DNA of 64,000 nt, taken from positions 23,299,407 to 23,363,406 of the forward strand of contig OX377205.1 of NCBI GenBank assembly GCA_947396885.1, given 5' to 3'. The notes beneath the pieces were generated by a model, which was given only the letters and a program-made list of their open reading frames with translations, was not told the DNA's origin and did no database searches. This DNA is from Heligmosomoides polygyrus polygyrus. Its lineage: Eukaryota > Nematoda > Chromadorea > Rhabditida > Heligmosomidae. This document shows positions 34,293-44,318 of the stretch, one piece after another (the stretch's first letter is position 1; every line of letters begins with the position of its first letter). The position numbers and the translations under genes were made by a program.

Positions 34293-35199
34293 TTAGGGGG
34301 GGCCAAAAGTAATGAGACACCCCATGCCATGTCCATATATCTCGTGGCTGGAGTCTGGTTTCGTGCTTGTTGTATTTGTATGTTTGTATGCTACTTACTG
34401 AAGCCCATCTGAGAAGTTACCTCTTCCGCCCTTTCCAGAAGCAGGCCAAAAACCCCAGCCTGTCTCATGCCGAAATCCCAGTCTGACGAGTCGACCTATG
34501 TCGCGCAAATCTCCCCCAATTCCCAACCCCGAGCAGCCTGGGCTCAATATTCACGCAAGATGAGAAGTACGTCTTCTACCTTAACCCTGCCAAGCAGCGA
34601 GTCTGGGTGAGGCCTGGTGAATTGTTACCGACCTTCGTTCGGCGAGATGTTCACGGCGAGAAGCATCTTTGGAGCTTTTGGGTCTGCGCCCATGGATCGG
34701 TTTACCGGAAGCTGTTTCCCAAGAGCACCGCGATGAACTCCAAGGCCATGGTGAACGAAATAGAAGAGATGGGCTGGCGACTCGCTCTTATTCAGTCGCA
34801 GCGCTTCAAGAAGGTTCTCCTCTTCGACAACGCCGCACCCCATCGGGAACAAGTAAGCACGGATAAGCTTGGCCAGCTGGGCTACGTTCACATGCTTCAC
34901 CCACCGTATTCGCTGGACATCTCTCCATGCAACTACCACTACTACTTGAGCCTACAGGACTTCATAGTCGGAAGGGACACAAGAACCCAAGCAGTCCTTG
35001 ACAACCATATCGAGCAGTTGATCAACACCGGGCTCAAGCAGTTCTGGAAGGATGGGATCAGGAAGTGGGCTGAGCGATGGCAGCAAGGTCCTTGCCCTTA
35101 ATGGCAAATACGCTCCTCAGCATCGTTGAGTTGTAATTGAGTTATAAGGAGATAAAGATTTTTTTTTCATTTTGTCTCATTACTTTTGGCCCCCCCTAA
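34293..35199 (+). mobile_element. Second mariner-family element, 5' deleted
   Basis: The 27-base terminal inverted repeats are identical (each begins TTAGGGGGGGCCAAAAGTAA), with TA on both flanks (34291-34292 and 35200-35201). At 907 bp it lacks roughly the first third of a transposase gene. The terminal repeats differ from those of the Hsmar1-like copy, so this is a separate lineage. The perfect ends suggest it moved more recently than the other DNA elements here, presumably with a transposase supplied in trans. Confidence 0.9.
34541..35101 (+). pseudogene. Mariner transposase C-terminal part, catalytic Asp replaced
   Basis: The open frame starts within the catalytic domain at FTQDEKYVFY (first Asp at 34559-34561) and continues through FVRRDVHGEKHLWSFW and LLFDNAAPHRE (second Asp) to SLDISPCNYHYY, where the third catalytic residue is Asn instead of Asp. 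The spacing fits DD34D mariners. A single G-to-A change at a CpG would explain GAC to AAC. The N-terminal DNA-binding helices are not recognisable between 34320 and 34540. The frame ends at a TAA (35099-35101). Confidence 0.85.
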
Positions 35200-35201
35200 T
35201 A

Positions 35202-36603
35202 GTGCGAAGTTATTGTTGCGACTTTTTGGTTCACGGCGAACTTGAACCTGTGGTAGGGTTCTACTCATGGGTTTGGTTTTTGCTCTTGGTTGTCACACTT
35301 TTCTTGCATAACTGTTTATTGTTAGACAAAGTAGATGCACGTCTCTCTCCTGCATTTGCTATTATAGTATTACTTTATGCTGAGGGTCTCATCTCTCCCA
35401 TAGTAATCGTAGGCCCTTCTTTGGAACACTGCGATTAATACAGCCACTTTCTTCAGTAATCTAGCACACAATAAATACCACGGAGGTCACGCAATGCGAG
35501 ACAGAAGTAATGGTTAGTTGGAGCCATTTTGTTCCTTTGTTAAGGCCTACACTATGGTATGTAATGCACAATAAGGTCTTTTTGAGCCGAGAAATAGAAT
35601 GGATTTATCAACGATTCTGGGCAATGCTTTGCTTAATTGTTTAGGAGCTGTCTATACCGTACTAAACGTGCGCCACAAGTGCGATAATGATGCCAATTAT
35701 GAGAGTTCTTCTAGGAGAACTTGTTGCTTTCTACCATGCCATTTCCGACCGCATTAGGAGGGTGTAGAAATACACCGCTTGTGTATCCCACAAGGATACG
35801 ACTGCCTAGGAGTTCTGGCGCTCGCATCGTATTAGAGAGCCATAAGCGTGACCTCGTTGGAGTGAAGCACACCGCGAACCGGATCCACACAAAGCCTCTT
35901 CATATTGCTGGCCGTAGAAGCCAGCACGTCGCCGCGAAGCGTTGGACGGCGTGATGCGATCGCAACGCTGGCCGATGCAGTGGGCGATGGACGCAGTTCT
36001 TGAGTTCATCCGAAAGGGCTTCTTGTACGCTTCATCATCCAGAGTGTAGCCCTTTCTGCAAAAAATAGGCAATCGAGCGCTCACCAGAGCATGGTCAAAA
36101 ATGTGGTTGAATTGAAGTGACACGAGTTTATTTTACCTCAACAACTGTCAGGTGGTTCTAGCACACTATAAGTCTAGTCTCTAATGTGACAATCTAACAA
36201 AATAAGGTTAAATCACTACGTAGATGACAATAAAAAAGCAAAAATTAGTTCCTTTCCTTTTACGATAATCCTTTGCTGAGTGCGCTACGAACTTGGGTTT
36301 TTTCGGGTGCAGAGGAGGCAGTTGGAGTGAACCGACGGATAGGTTTTGTCCTTCGCATGCAAGTCTAGCACCAAAATTTACCAAATCGTCAGCCTGACTA
36401 CCACAGTTGGCCAGCTAGTAATCGAAACCTTGATAGGAAACTAAAGGTGTGTTAATCCAGTGGTTACGGTGAAGGATAAAGGACGGCGTTAATCAATCTC
36501 ATTTGAAATTCGCTACACGTTTTATTTTTACAGGATATGGAAGAGGCATTTTGAATTCTTTTTATTATTATCCTTATCATATTTATTAATATACGGGGGG
36601 GGG
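35202..36603. other. Mostly unassigned; GC-rich stem-loop-rich island at 35760-36110
   Basis: The island stands out from AT-rich flanks. It contains small perfect stems (GTATCC-CACAA-GGATAC; ACAC-CGCTT-GTGT) and remains open for 105 codons on the minus strand (35806-36123) without a recognisable domain. It could be a fragment of a structured RNA locus, a decayed exon, or mobile DNA. Nothing was recognised on either side of it. Confidence 0.3.
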
Positions 36604-36890
36604 GGGCGTGTAGCGCAATCGGTGGAGGTGCCGGCTGTAGCATGCATTCGATACCAGGAATGGTTCGGATTCCCTGCCCGGGCCAACTAAGCCTTCCATC
36701 CGTCCATGTCGGTAAATTGGTACCAGACTTGTCTGGCGAGGATTTTACACTCATTTTTCCATCGGCTGGCCGCCGCAGGTCATCGTATGGCCAGATTCAA
36801 ATCGCCTCCACGACATCCTGTAGAAGTAGAATGCGTGGAGCATCCCAGAAGGGGATTGAGTAACGCCGTCCTTTATCATTTATCCTTTAT
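36604..36890 (+). mobile_element. SINE-A copy preceded by an 11-12 G run
   Basis: Good copy with GTGTAGCGCAATCGG (A-box-like), GGTTCGGATTCCC (B-box-like), GGTACCAGACTTGTCTGG and the 3' end AACGCCGTCCTTTATC. The 5' end abuts a G homopolymer starting at about 36594. Confidence 0.9.
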
Positions 36891-37138
36891 TCAAACCAAT
36901 GGAATCACTAAACAATGGTAGCTATCATATGAGTAATGGTGATTGGCTTTACAGGAGCAAAGCAAAAAACACAGGGCAAAAATGACAACAAGTAAAAGGT
37001 AAGACAATTTAATGCCTAACTTCTGCTGAATCAGTGTTGGAAGGCATGAAATTTCTCGTTCCAAATTGCCTCTACGCTGTCCCATCAATTAAGATGCATT
37101 ATACTTTCCATGAAAGAATTAACTTTTGTCGACCTTTA

Positions 37139-37873
37139 CAGGGTGCGTAAAAAGTATTGACGTACCTACATTTTGTTTCAGCTCCAGCTTTCTCTTTCTA
37201 CCTCTCTAGGTTTTTGTGTGTTATTTTTGTTTCCTGCATTGTGCTCAAAAAACACTCACGAAAAAAAAACTGATGAAACATGACCATCGTTGCTACGGTG
37301 GCCCTTTTTTGTCTGTTACCCAAAGAGCTGAATATTTCCTTAACAAGAGAATTATTCGGTGTTCGAAACGGTTGGTGAGGAAAGAGGTCAGCAACCTAAA
37401 CGTCAGCCACGGCTCTGTTATAACAGATGATGATTACAATATGTTCAAGCACGATAACGTTCGAATCCAAAATTGTCAATCTCTGCCCGATAACGGCAAA
37501 CAGGTAACGCGCGCAGGTGTGAACAGCTTCTCAGACGAACACAGCTTAAACATGAATCCGCTGGATTACTCTTTTTAGGCGATTTTGGAGAACGAGGTCT
37601 GGGCTACTTTCAACAGAAGTGACCAGTCGCAGAAGGCTACCCTGTTAAAAGCACGGGACGAAATCCAAGCGAATACTTGCGGCGCGTGCTCATGAATTTT
37701 TCCGTCGTTTTCGCTCCTGTATTCACAATAAAGGAGCCAATGTCAATCACGAGTTACTCTATCGTGTTTGCAAGATCATTTTCCATATTTCTCAAGTGAA
37801 TATTTGAAAACTTAGTGCGCAATACTATTTCCACAACCGTCATTTACTGCGTCAATACTTTTTACGCACCCTG
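37139..37873 (+). mobile_element. Internally deleted Tc1/mariner-superfamily element
   Basis: 24-base terminal inverted repeats are perfect (each starts CAGGGTGCGTAAAAAGTATT) and are flanked by TA at 37137-37138 and 37874-37875. The length is 735 bp. It contains a rearranged transposase remnant, so it is a non-autonomous deletion derivative. The CAG start and family motifs differ from both mariners above. Confidence 0.88.
37216..37695 (+). pseudogene. Tc1-like transposase remnant, N- and C-terminal pieces joined
   Basis: An N-terminal helix-turn-helix-like stretch (IIRCSKRLVRKEVSNLNVS) is followed after a short unrelated stretch by the C-terminal DDE motif NMNPLDYSF, then TAG where Trp is expected (DYSFW), then AILENEVWATFN. 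The first two catalytic Asp regions are absent, so the middle of the gene has been deleted. The third Asp survives. The NPLDY...ILE signature is typical of Tc1-like elements in nematodes. Confidence 0.75.
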
Positions 37874-37875
37874 TA

Positions 37876-38639
37876 TTGTTTTACCCTTTAATTACTGACT
37901 TATGGGACCAACTGGAAAATAATTTAGTATTCAGCCTATTTTGGAGTTAGAAACTAGTTCAAATGAATTACCTGAGCATGACTGATCTGCAATCTGTAAA
38001 ATTTTTGAAAAAAAAACCTCAGATGCTCCTTTTTCGAATTGGCGCATTCAGAATTTATTCAAATTTTGTCTAGTATGCCTTGGGCGCCCAGATTGTCTTC
38101 GTTTTTCTATACCTTCGCTTTGATAAACTTTTCCTTCCGTCAACTGATTTTTATGAGAAGACGTCTTGAAATGGCAAGAATGTCATGCAGAAACGTTCTA
38201 GTGTTGATCAGATCGTCAATGAATGTGTGTAGGCTGCTTCTGCACTCTCTTTAGAGTTATTTTATAGCTATTTTGTGTGTTTGGTTGAAAATGTTGCTAT
38301 TGATTTGATGCCATCCGCTGATTGGGATGGATTCAAGAGTACTCCAGTGGGAGTGCACGCGGTTTTTTCAATGCCACAAAAATACAATGTATCATGTGGA
38401 GACGTAAATGAAATGCGACACCCTTCTGTAAACACTCCACCATGAGCTCCCCTACTGGTAAGCGCATGCGTTATTTTTCTCGATTCTTTTATCTTTCACG
38501 CCTATAACTGGGTTAGTTTTTGAAGGGATCGGAAATGTTCTCGTGTCCTATATGTAAACTTTTTGCTGCAGGGCGTATCAAAATTTTTCGAATAATCATA
38601 GGTGATTTGTTGGCAACAGACTGATCACTAAAATATACC
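37876..38639. other. No gene seen
   Basis: AT-rich sequence with no repeats or domains recognised. Confidence 0.3.
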
Positions 38640-39470
38640 ACTTTTATATCAAGATTAAAACTTTCAAAACCAAATCGAACATTTCTAAGCAAAGTTTACG
38701 CCTTTGAAATCAATCTGAACATCTTTCAAAATAAGCTTTTTACGCGTAAAAAGAGAGAGTCTTCGAGAAGGCTGGAGTATTTGTCTGTTCTATGAAAATT
38801 CAGTAAGACTTCCTTTTAGCACTTAAATTTTCCAATAATCTAACGATAGTACCGTTTGAATTTTTGCGACTTTTCATTGGAAAAAATGTGTTGGAGCCTA
38901 TTTTAAGCTGCAGGAAAGTCGTCAATTTTGTGTATCATTGGAGAGTTCACACTATGCATTCGTCTAGCTGGTCACAGTCTTTGTTTGATTGATAATGTAA
39001 TTGCTGCTTAGTTGAAGCAGCAAATATTCGTATGTTTTCCACAATCGTTCTGTTGTACCTTGGACAAGCATGTAATTCCAAACAAACAGTTTTTTGTTGC
39101 CCACTAAAGGGAAATCGCAATGTCCTGGACGAATGCATGCTTCTTTTAACACTAGAAAGTTTCTGCTTTCCCGCACTGTAAAATAAGCTTCAAACCTTAC
39201 TTTACTTTAAAAAAATCACAACATTTCAAATTTCAAACAGAGTGTTCACATTTTGGAGCACGTTAGTTGAAATTTTTCAGTAGAAGTGGACAAAAAATCC
39301 CTTGCAACAGAAAAAAAATTATTCCAATCTTCTTAGAAAGTCCTGATTTTCTATGGAAGACACTCGTTTGTGTTAGAAAAAATTCAGTTTGATTCTTAAA
39401 AACGTCGAGCTTCCTTTGAAAAGTGTCCAGTTTGTTTTGAGCAATGTGTAATTTGGTTGGTCTAAAAGTG
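38640..39470. repeat. Dispersed AT-rich repeat family R, copy 2
   Basis: Shares ATTGATAATGTAATTGCTGCTTA-type sequence (38985-39010) with TCAGTAGTGTAAGTGCTGCTTAC at 42895-42917, and GTGTCCAGTTTG motifs (39420) with copies at 23440 and 45845. The right part is followed directly by MITE A copy 2. Confidence 0.45.
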
Positions 39471-39476
39471 TTCTGA

Positions 39477-39633
39477 GGCTAGATTCATCAACGACTAACC
39501 GACGGGTATAGGAGTAGAGATCCTCACGACGAAGCTCGCGTCTCTGACTCTTACCTTATCTCTACCTGACTCTTATCTCTATACCTTATACCCCTCATAC
39601 CCACGTGTTGAATTGTTGATGAATCCGGCTCCT
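39477..39633. mobile_element. Short foldback MITE, family A, copy 2
   Basis: GGCTAGATTCATCAACGAC at the left matches, inverted, GTTGATGAATCCGGCTCC at the right, the same ends as 61-225. The interior contains ACTCTTACCTTATCTCTACC / ACTCTTATCTCTATACCTTA, a short imperfect direct repeat absent from copy 1. Confidence 0.6.
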
Positions 39634-40055
39634 ATTTGACAAAAGTGGTATATAACATGACAACCGTAAAGTTAGTGCGGTCAGATTCCGGTTCTGTGAT
39701 GTGTTTGAGAATTTTAATGGAGAAAGTGTGACCCCAGTGTATCTGAAATCGGCGCAATATGACATGACGGGTGACAGACGCTCCATAACCTTTGATCGGG
39801 CGGGTGTTTTTGCATTAGCAGGCAGGATAGGCGCCAGATTAGAGTTGGGGCGGGCAGTGCCTATGTTGAATGGTGTGACGGTTCTTCAACCACAGAAGCG
39901 AGAATTGGAGCTGACAGCTGGCGGCAGGAAAGGGAAATTTAGGTTGTTTTTCATTCTAAAAAAAACTGAACTAAATAAACTAAACTGTACCTAAAATGGA
40001 CTTGTTTGAATCTTGGCCGATGCAAAAGCTGTGGTTCATCTAGACCTTTGTCGTA
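39634..40055. other. No confident gene
   Basis: A 97-codon plus-strand frame (39701-39994) has an even amino-acid composition but no recognised domain and no clear splice sites. Confidence 0.3.
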
Positions 40056-40354
40056 AATAAAGGATAAAGGATAAAGGACGGCGTTACTCAATCCCTTCTG
40101 GGATGCGCCAGCGCATTCTACTTCTACAGGTTGTCGTGGAGGCGACATGAATGCGTATTTGGCCATACAATGACTTGCGGTGGCCAGCCGATGTACAAGT
40201 CAGTGCTTTATCCTTCCCAGACAAGTCTGGTACCAATTCACCGACCCCGGAGGGATGGAAGGCTTGGTTGGCCTGGGCGGGAAATCCGAACCAGAAACCT
40301 GGTATCGGGTGCACGCGACAGTCGCGCCTCCTCCAACTGCGCTACACGCGCCCC
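40056..40354 (-). mobile_element. SINE-A copy, well preserved
   Basis: Minus strand: CGTGTAGCGCAGTTGGAGGA head, GGTTTCTGGTTCGGATTTCC, GTACCAGACTTGTCTGGG, the ACGCATTC / GAATGCGC stem halves, and a tail of three tandem CCTTTAT-type heptamers (plus strand 40056-40078). The heptamer tail in place of poly-A is clearest here. Confidence 0.92.
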
Positions 40355-40654
40355 ATTGTCGTAAATAAAAAATAAAACTAAAGAAAAAAGTGCCTCGCTG
40401 AGTTTTTTGCCTCAACACTACAGGAAGTCTGTAGAGGCGGGATCTACAAATTACCTGATAAATGACTATATGTTTTAGATAATAACGGTGCATATATTCG
40501 TTAGTTGTTGTATGTGTGGAGTGAGAGAAATAAATTTGAAAAAGAGTTGCACAAGTGGCGGGATACTTTTCGTAAACCTAATACTTCTTGCGGCTATTCG
40601 TTCTAAACTATGCGAGATGTACTGTGGACTGTGGAAGCATGGTAACGCTGTCGG

Positions 40655-41182
40655 GAAAGCACCGGCTGTTGGGTGCCCTTTGTCGAGGCTAGATCGGTCC
40701 CGCCCTGGCCAACCAAGCCTTCCTCCTCGGTGGCTTCGCTTAATTGGAACAAGACTTGTTCGGAAAGACTAAAACACTACTGGACATGTTCGTCGTTTGG
40801 CTATTGCATTCGTTGCGGGACTTTTGTTTCATAGGCTTGTCAATCCCTTTTGGGATGCGCCGCCCATTCTACTTCTACGGGATATCGTGGAGGCGATTTG
40901 GATGCGTATTTGGCCATACAATGACTTGCGGTGGCCAGCCGATGAACAAGTCAGCGCTCTATCCTTCCCAGACAAGTCTGGTACCAATTTACCGACCCCG
41001 GAGAGATGGAAGGCTTGGTTGGCTTAGGCAGGACATCCGAACCAGGAACCTGGTATCGGGTGCGCGCGACAGTCGACGCCTCCTTTGACTGCGCCACATG
41101 CGCCATAGGCCTGATACGCGTTAAAATTGCCCCCACGATTTCATGTGAAAGTATGATGTGAGGGGCATCTCGGAAATACGTT
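40655..41182. mobile_element. Cluster of SINE-A pieces in opposing orientations
   Basis: Three pieces lie side by side: a degenerate plus-strand 5' portion (40655-40830), a well-preserved minus-strand copy (40840-41104), and a plus-strand 3' fragment starting at the ATACGCGTTAAAATTGCC stem half (41112-41182). The middle copy lacks the heptamer tail. Inverted SINE pairs such as this could fold into long double-stranded RNA if transcribed within an intron. Confidence 0.8.
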
Positions 41183-41749
41183 GTTTTACTCCGAGCCATT
41201 ATTTTTTGCCCGTCAACTATTTTCTTCAAAGGTGTGCGCTGTTGTGCAAAAAAAGAGCCCCGTTGCAGAGAAATAAGCCGCTCTCGCTGGAAATGATAAC
41301 GCCTTTTCTGGAGGTGGCTCGTTTCCCAGTATCATTCGTCTCTCTTGGAGTGCTTTAGGTGGCCCTTCAGAGGTATCGCAATCTGTGAGAATTGGAATCG
41401 TAGGCCCAAGCTGTAGGCCTATGGCACTGTTGACACCGGACTCGGGAGAAGCTCGCTTGGGAATTTCTCGCTTTTGCAAACCCGCCAGTCCGTCTTTCTG
41501 GTATCATACTTATAGCACGTCATCGGCTGCCAACCGTTATGTTCATGCTAGTCAGTGTTCGTGATGAAGCTGTGAATACAGTGGGCTTCTACGCTTCCGC
41601 GTAGTCTTCTGATCTACCAGAGCATCTCGTTATTTCTTTGATGCCAACTCTGAGCTAACTCATTGTTCTTCTTTCGTCCAATGAAGGGCCTCAAGTGACT
41701 CTGCGAAAAGTTCCCTCTCGCCTAAAATCCATCACGACCCTCAGTGTTT
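41183..41749. other. No gene seen
   Basis: Short frames (41213-41479 minus) have no recognised domain. Sequence becomes GC-richer towards the leader of the exon at 42076. Confidence 0.3.
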
Positions 41750-42075
41750 TTTATTGTCCCGTGGGGTCCATGTGGTTCCAATAGCGGTGGCTATCCGTGT
41801 GCCCCCGCTCCAAGTGACAGCAGCTGAATTGAAACGGCAGCCAATAAATGCGAAGTCTTTGTTCAAACGACAATACTGTCTGGCCAGCGTGCTGCACCGC
41901 CCGTTACTATTTGCCCATTTTGGTAGCAGCCATCGGGCAGCGCCACCGGCCCGAGCAGCACCTCACTTCGTCGACATCGATTCGCGCTGATCCACGGTGG
42001 CAACTAATCCGACGCCAATCCCTCCCTAACAACACCCGTTATCCCGTTGCTGTAATCACTGCGAGCGTATCAGCA
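41750..42075 (+). promoter_or_regulatory. GC-rich leader/promoter region upstream of exon 1a
   Basis: This is a sharply GC-richer stretch than the flanking DNA, rich in CpG and GCCACC/GGCAGC words. It is free of the window's repeat families and ends directly at an ATG in a coding-like frame. A similar GC-rich block precedes the other candidate first exon at 62636. No TATA box or trans-splice acceptor was identified, so the transcription start is not placed. Confidence 0.35.
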
Positions 42076-42157
42076 ATGGCGACGAAAGCTTCGTCACCGC
42101 CGGAAGAGGAGCACAAGCCCGACGCGCCTCTGACCACGAAGGAGCGATGGCGATGGG
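42076..42157 (+). CDS. Candidate first coding exon 1a, unidentified protein
   Basis: ATG in the context CAGCAATGG opens 27 codons of acidic, proline-containing protein (MATKASSPPEEEHKPD, then TTKERWRW) with coding-like codon choice. It ends at a GTGCGT donor after one base of the next codon (phase 1). The frame without splicing runs into a SINE. Joining to the acceptor at 49138, which is also phase 1, gives a continuous frame: G from this exon plus CT completes an Ala codon. The intron would be about 7 kb and filled with repeats. The hydrophilic N-terminus has no signal peptide. The protein is not recognised. Support comes from composition, phase agreement and the GC-rich leader, with no homology. 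Confidence 0.45.
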
Positions 42158-42231
42158 GTGCGTTGCTTGGGAGTCTTGAGTTGCTTAGACTGATTGTCCC
42201 TCAATTTTCTACCCTTTATCTTCATTACGTC

Positions 42232-42531
42232 ACGCGTGTGTAGCGCAGTTGGAGGAAGTGCCCACTGTCGCATGCACCCGATACCAGGTTCCTGGTTCGG
42301 ATTTCCCGCCCATGCCAACCAAGGCTTCCATCCCTCGGGGTCGGTGAATTGCTACCGGACTCGTCTGGGAAGGACAAAGCGCTGACTTGTTCATCAGATG
42401 GTCACCGCAAGTCGTTGTATGGGCGAATACGCATTCAAATCGCCTCCGCAACATCCTATAGAAGTAGAATGCGTGACGCATCCAAAAAGGGATTGAGTAA
42501 CGCCGTCCTTTATCTCTTTTCCTTATATCTG
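42232..42531 (+). mobile_element. SINE-A copy, within the candidate intron
   Basis: Well preserved: GTGTAGCGCAGTTGGAGGA head, GGTTCGGATTTCCCGCCC, GACTCGTCTGGGAAGGA, both halves of the ACGCATTC / GAATGCGT stem, end AACGCCGTCCTTTATC. It lies 75 bases after the exon 1a donor. Confidence 0.92.
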
Positions 42532-42559
42532 CATTATATAGCAGTTTCTCTCCAAATTG

Positions 42560-43210
42560 GGCGCTCTTCTATACAAGCGTGATGCTTCTGAAATCAAAGT
42601 GGGCGTCTTCCAAATCGAAACGAGTTTCTTATTCTTACAGATTAGTCTTACCGTATTCTTACAGATTAAACTACATACTGCTTGAATATCTTCTTGATCA
42701 AGGAAAATGTGGCCCACCTTTTTTTTTTGATTTTTGGTTCAGCTGCCTGAATAAGTGTAATATTTTTATAATTTTTTGAGAACAAATCATAGACCAAAGG
42801 TTGTTTTAAAGTGCCACAAGGCAGCAATCATACTGTGCTTTAAAAGAGGGGATCGCGCCTCGCACTCGATTCGCTTGTTGCGATTTTATTTGGTCAGTAG
42901 TGTAAGTGCTGCTTACATGAAGCATCAAAGTGAGGATTTGCGCGTTCTTTCTTTGTTTTTCTTTCATCGTTTACAGGTATAAAACTCTGAGCGAACATAA
43001 ATTTTGCTATTAATCGAATAAAAATTGCGGTGTCTTGAGTGGGGACACGGCGCAATCTCTTCTTTTAGCACTAAAAAATGGCCGCCTCTCTGCTTCTTAA
43101 AGCAAGCAGTAAACCATCATTTTTCTAAAAAAGTGAGAATTTTTTCAAAATTTCAGTGTGTTCACATGAATAATTGAAAGACTAAGTCGATTTGAATCGA
43201 TTTCTCAAGT
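42560..43210. repeat. Dispersed AT-rich repeat family R, copy 3
   Basis: Carries CAAGGCAGCAATCATACTGTG, GGGATCGCGCCTCGCACTCG and GTAAGTGCTGCTTACATGAA, each matching copies 1 or 4. A small tandem repeat (ATTCTTACAGATTA twice, 42634 and 42657) lies at its left edge. Confidence 0.5.
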
Positions 43211-43333
43211 GGGATAAAGGGCGTAAATTTTCGTGTGCCTTATTTAGACCTGTCATTGTTCACAGCGGCACGTTTGGACTGACTTCTGGGCGTGAGGTGC
43301 AACCTTTGTGGCCTAACTCGTGGTCGTAACTAA

Positions 43334-43685
43334 TGGTAAGATGTGGACCTCCAGAAGTGCAGCTGAAGACGAAACCTAACGGTTGTTTCGGTATCCTCAA
43401 TGTCACCATCAGCGAGACCGACATTGCTCAAAATGTCAATATCGTTGAAAAAGTGCCATCACGTTTGGTCTGGCAGCTGTGCTTCTGCATGTAGCGCACT
43501 TTGCATAAAAGGGCATCGGCTTTCATTGTGAACGTGGTCAAAACTTCACAGGGTACGACCCATTTGACGAAGAATCAATATGTGAAACGACCGCTTTCCT
43601 CTTTGGACTACCAAAAGATTGATGTTTTCAGATTCAGCTTTCGCAGCGGTCACATGTTCAGTGTGAATGTGATCCTACCTTACTT
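43334..43685 (+). pseudogene. Unidentified open frame broken by one stop
   Basis: From ATG at 43334 a frame runs about 53 codons (MVRCGPPEVQLKTKPNG, then LNVTISETD) to a TAG near 43494, then stays open in the same frame to about 43810, where it enters a SINE. The composition is protein-like, but no domain, splice site or repeat identity was recognised. It may be a decayed exon or part of an unknown element. Confidence 0.2.
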
Positions 43686-44312
43686 AATAAAGGACAAGGA
43701 TAAAGGACAGCCTTACTCATTCCATTTTGGGATGTGCCACGCATTCTACTTATCCGGGGTGTTGTGGAGACGATTTGAATGCGCATCTGGCCACGCAACC
43801 TGCGGTGGCTAGCCGATGAGCAACTCAACCCTTTATCTTTACCAAACATGTCTGGTACCAGTACACCTACCCCGGAGGGATGGGGACCTGGTTCGCTTGG
43901 GCGGGACATCCGACACCTACCCCGGAGGGATGGGGGACCTGGTTCGCTTGGGCGGGACATCCGAACCAGAGGCAGATTTATCTCCACCGCTTACCGCCCT
44001 CTAACGGTAAAAATGCTGCCATACCTGATGCCGATAAATAGGGGGGGGGCGACGAGGGGTAGAACGGTAGGGCGCTCTTCCCCCTGGCCCGTCCACCCCC
44101 ACTCCCTGGGCTTGCTTGAGAGTCCAATGGCGGCCTTACGAGATAGTGGGGACGCAGACATTTGCAACGCCTCTGTTTGGGGTGGGGTGGGGGAGAACAC
44201 CACTCATGAATGTCATTTCAGGGGGTTTGGGGGTTGAAGAATTTGGTCCCAGGAAGGAACCTGGTATCGGGTGCACGCGACAACCGGCATCTGATCTGAC
44301 TCCGCTACAAGC
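43686..44312 (-). mobile_element. SINE-A copy split by a 286 bp G-rich insertion
   Basis: The 3' part (43686-43969) runs from the heptamer tail to CCGAACCAG. The 5' part (44256-44312) resumes at GGAACCTGGTATCGGGTGC exactly where intact copies continue. The intervening 43970-44255 is absent from all other copies, is rich in G/C runs (nine G at 44041-44049; GGGGTGGGGTGGGGGAG near 44180), and codes for nothing recognisable. The only junction repeat seen is CCAG. Confidence 0.8.
43864..43964. repeat. 50 bp tandem duplication within the split SINE-A
   Basis: CACCTACCCCGGAGGGATGG starts at 43864 and again at 43914. The second unit has one extra G. It duplicates part of the SINE body and is confined to this copy. 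Confidence 0.92.
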
Positions 44313-44318
44313 TTAACA

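Noticed and set aside
35806..36123. Firm annotation of 35.8-36.1 kb as rRNA
   Set aside because: The stem-rich composition suggested it, but no conserved rRNA core motif could be recognised.
40056..40354. CRISPR-like interpretation of the many similar SINE segments
   Set aside because: Copies are about 300 bp, dispersed, in both orientations and have no regular spacers; this is a eukaryotic repeat family.
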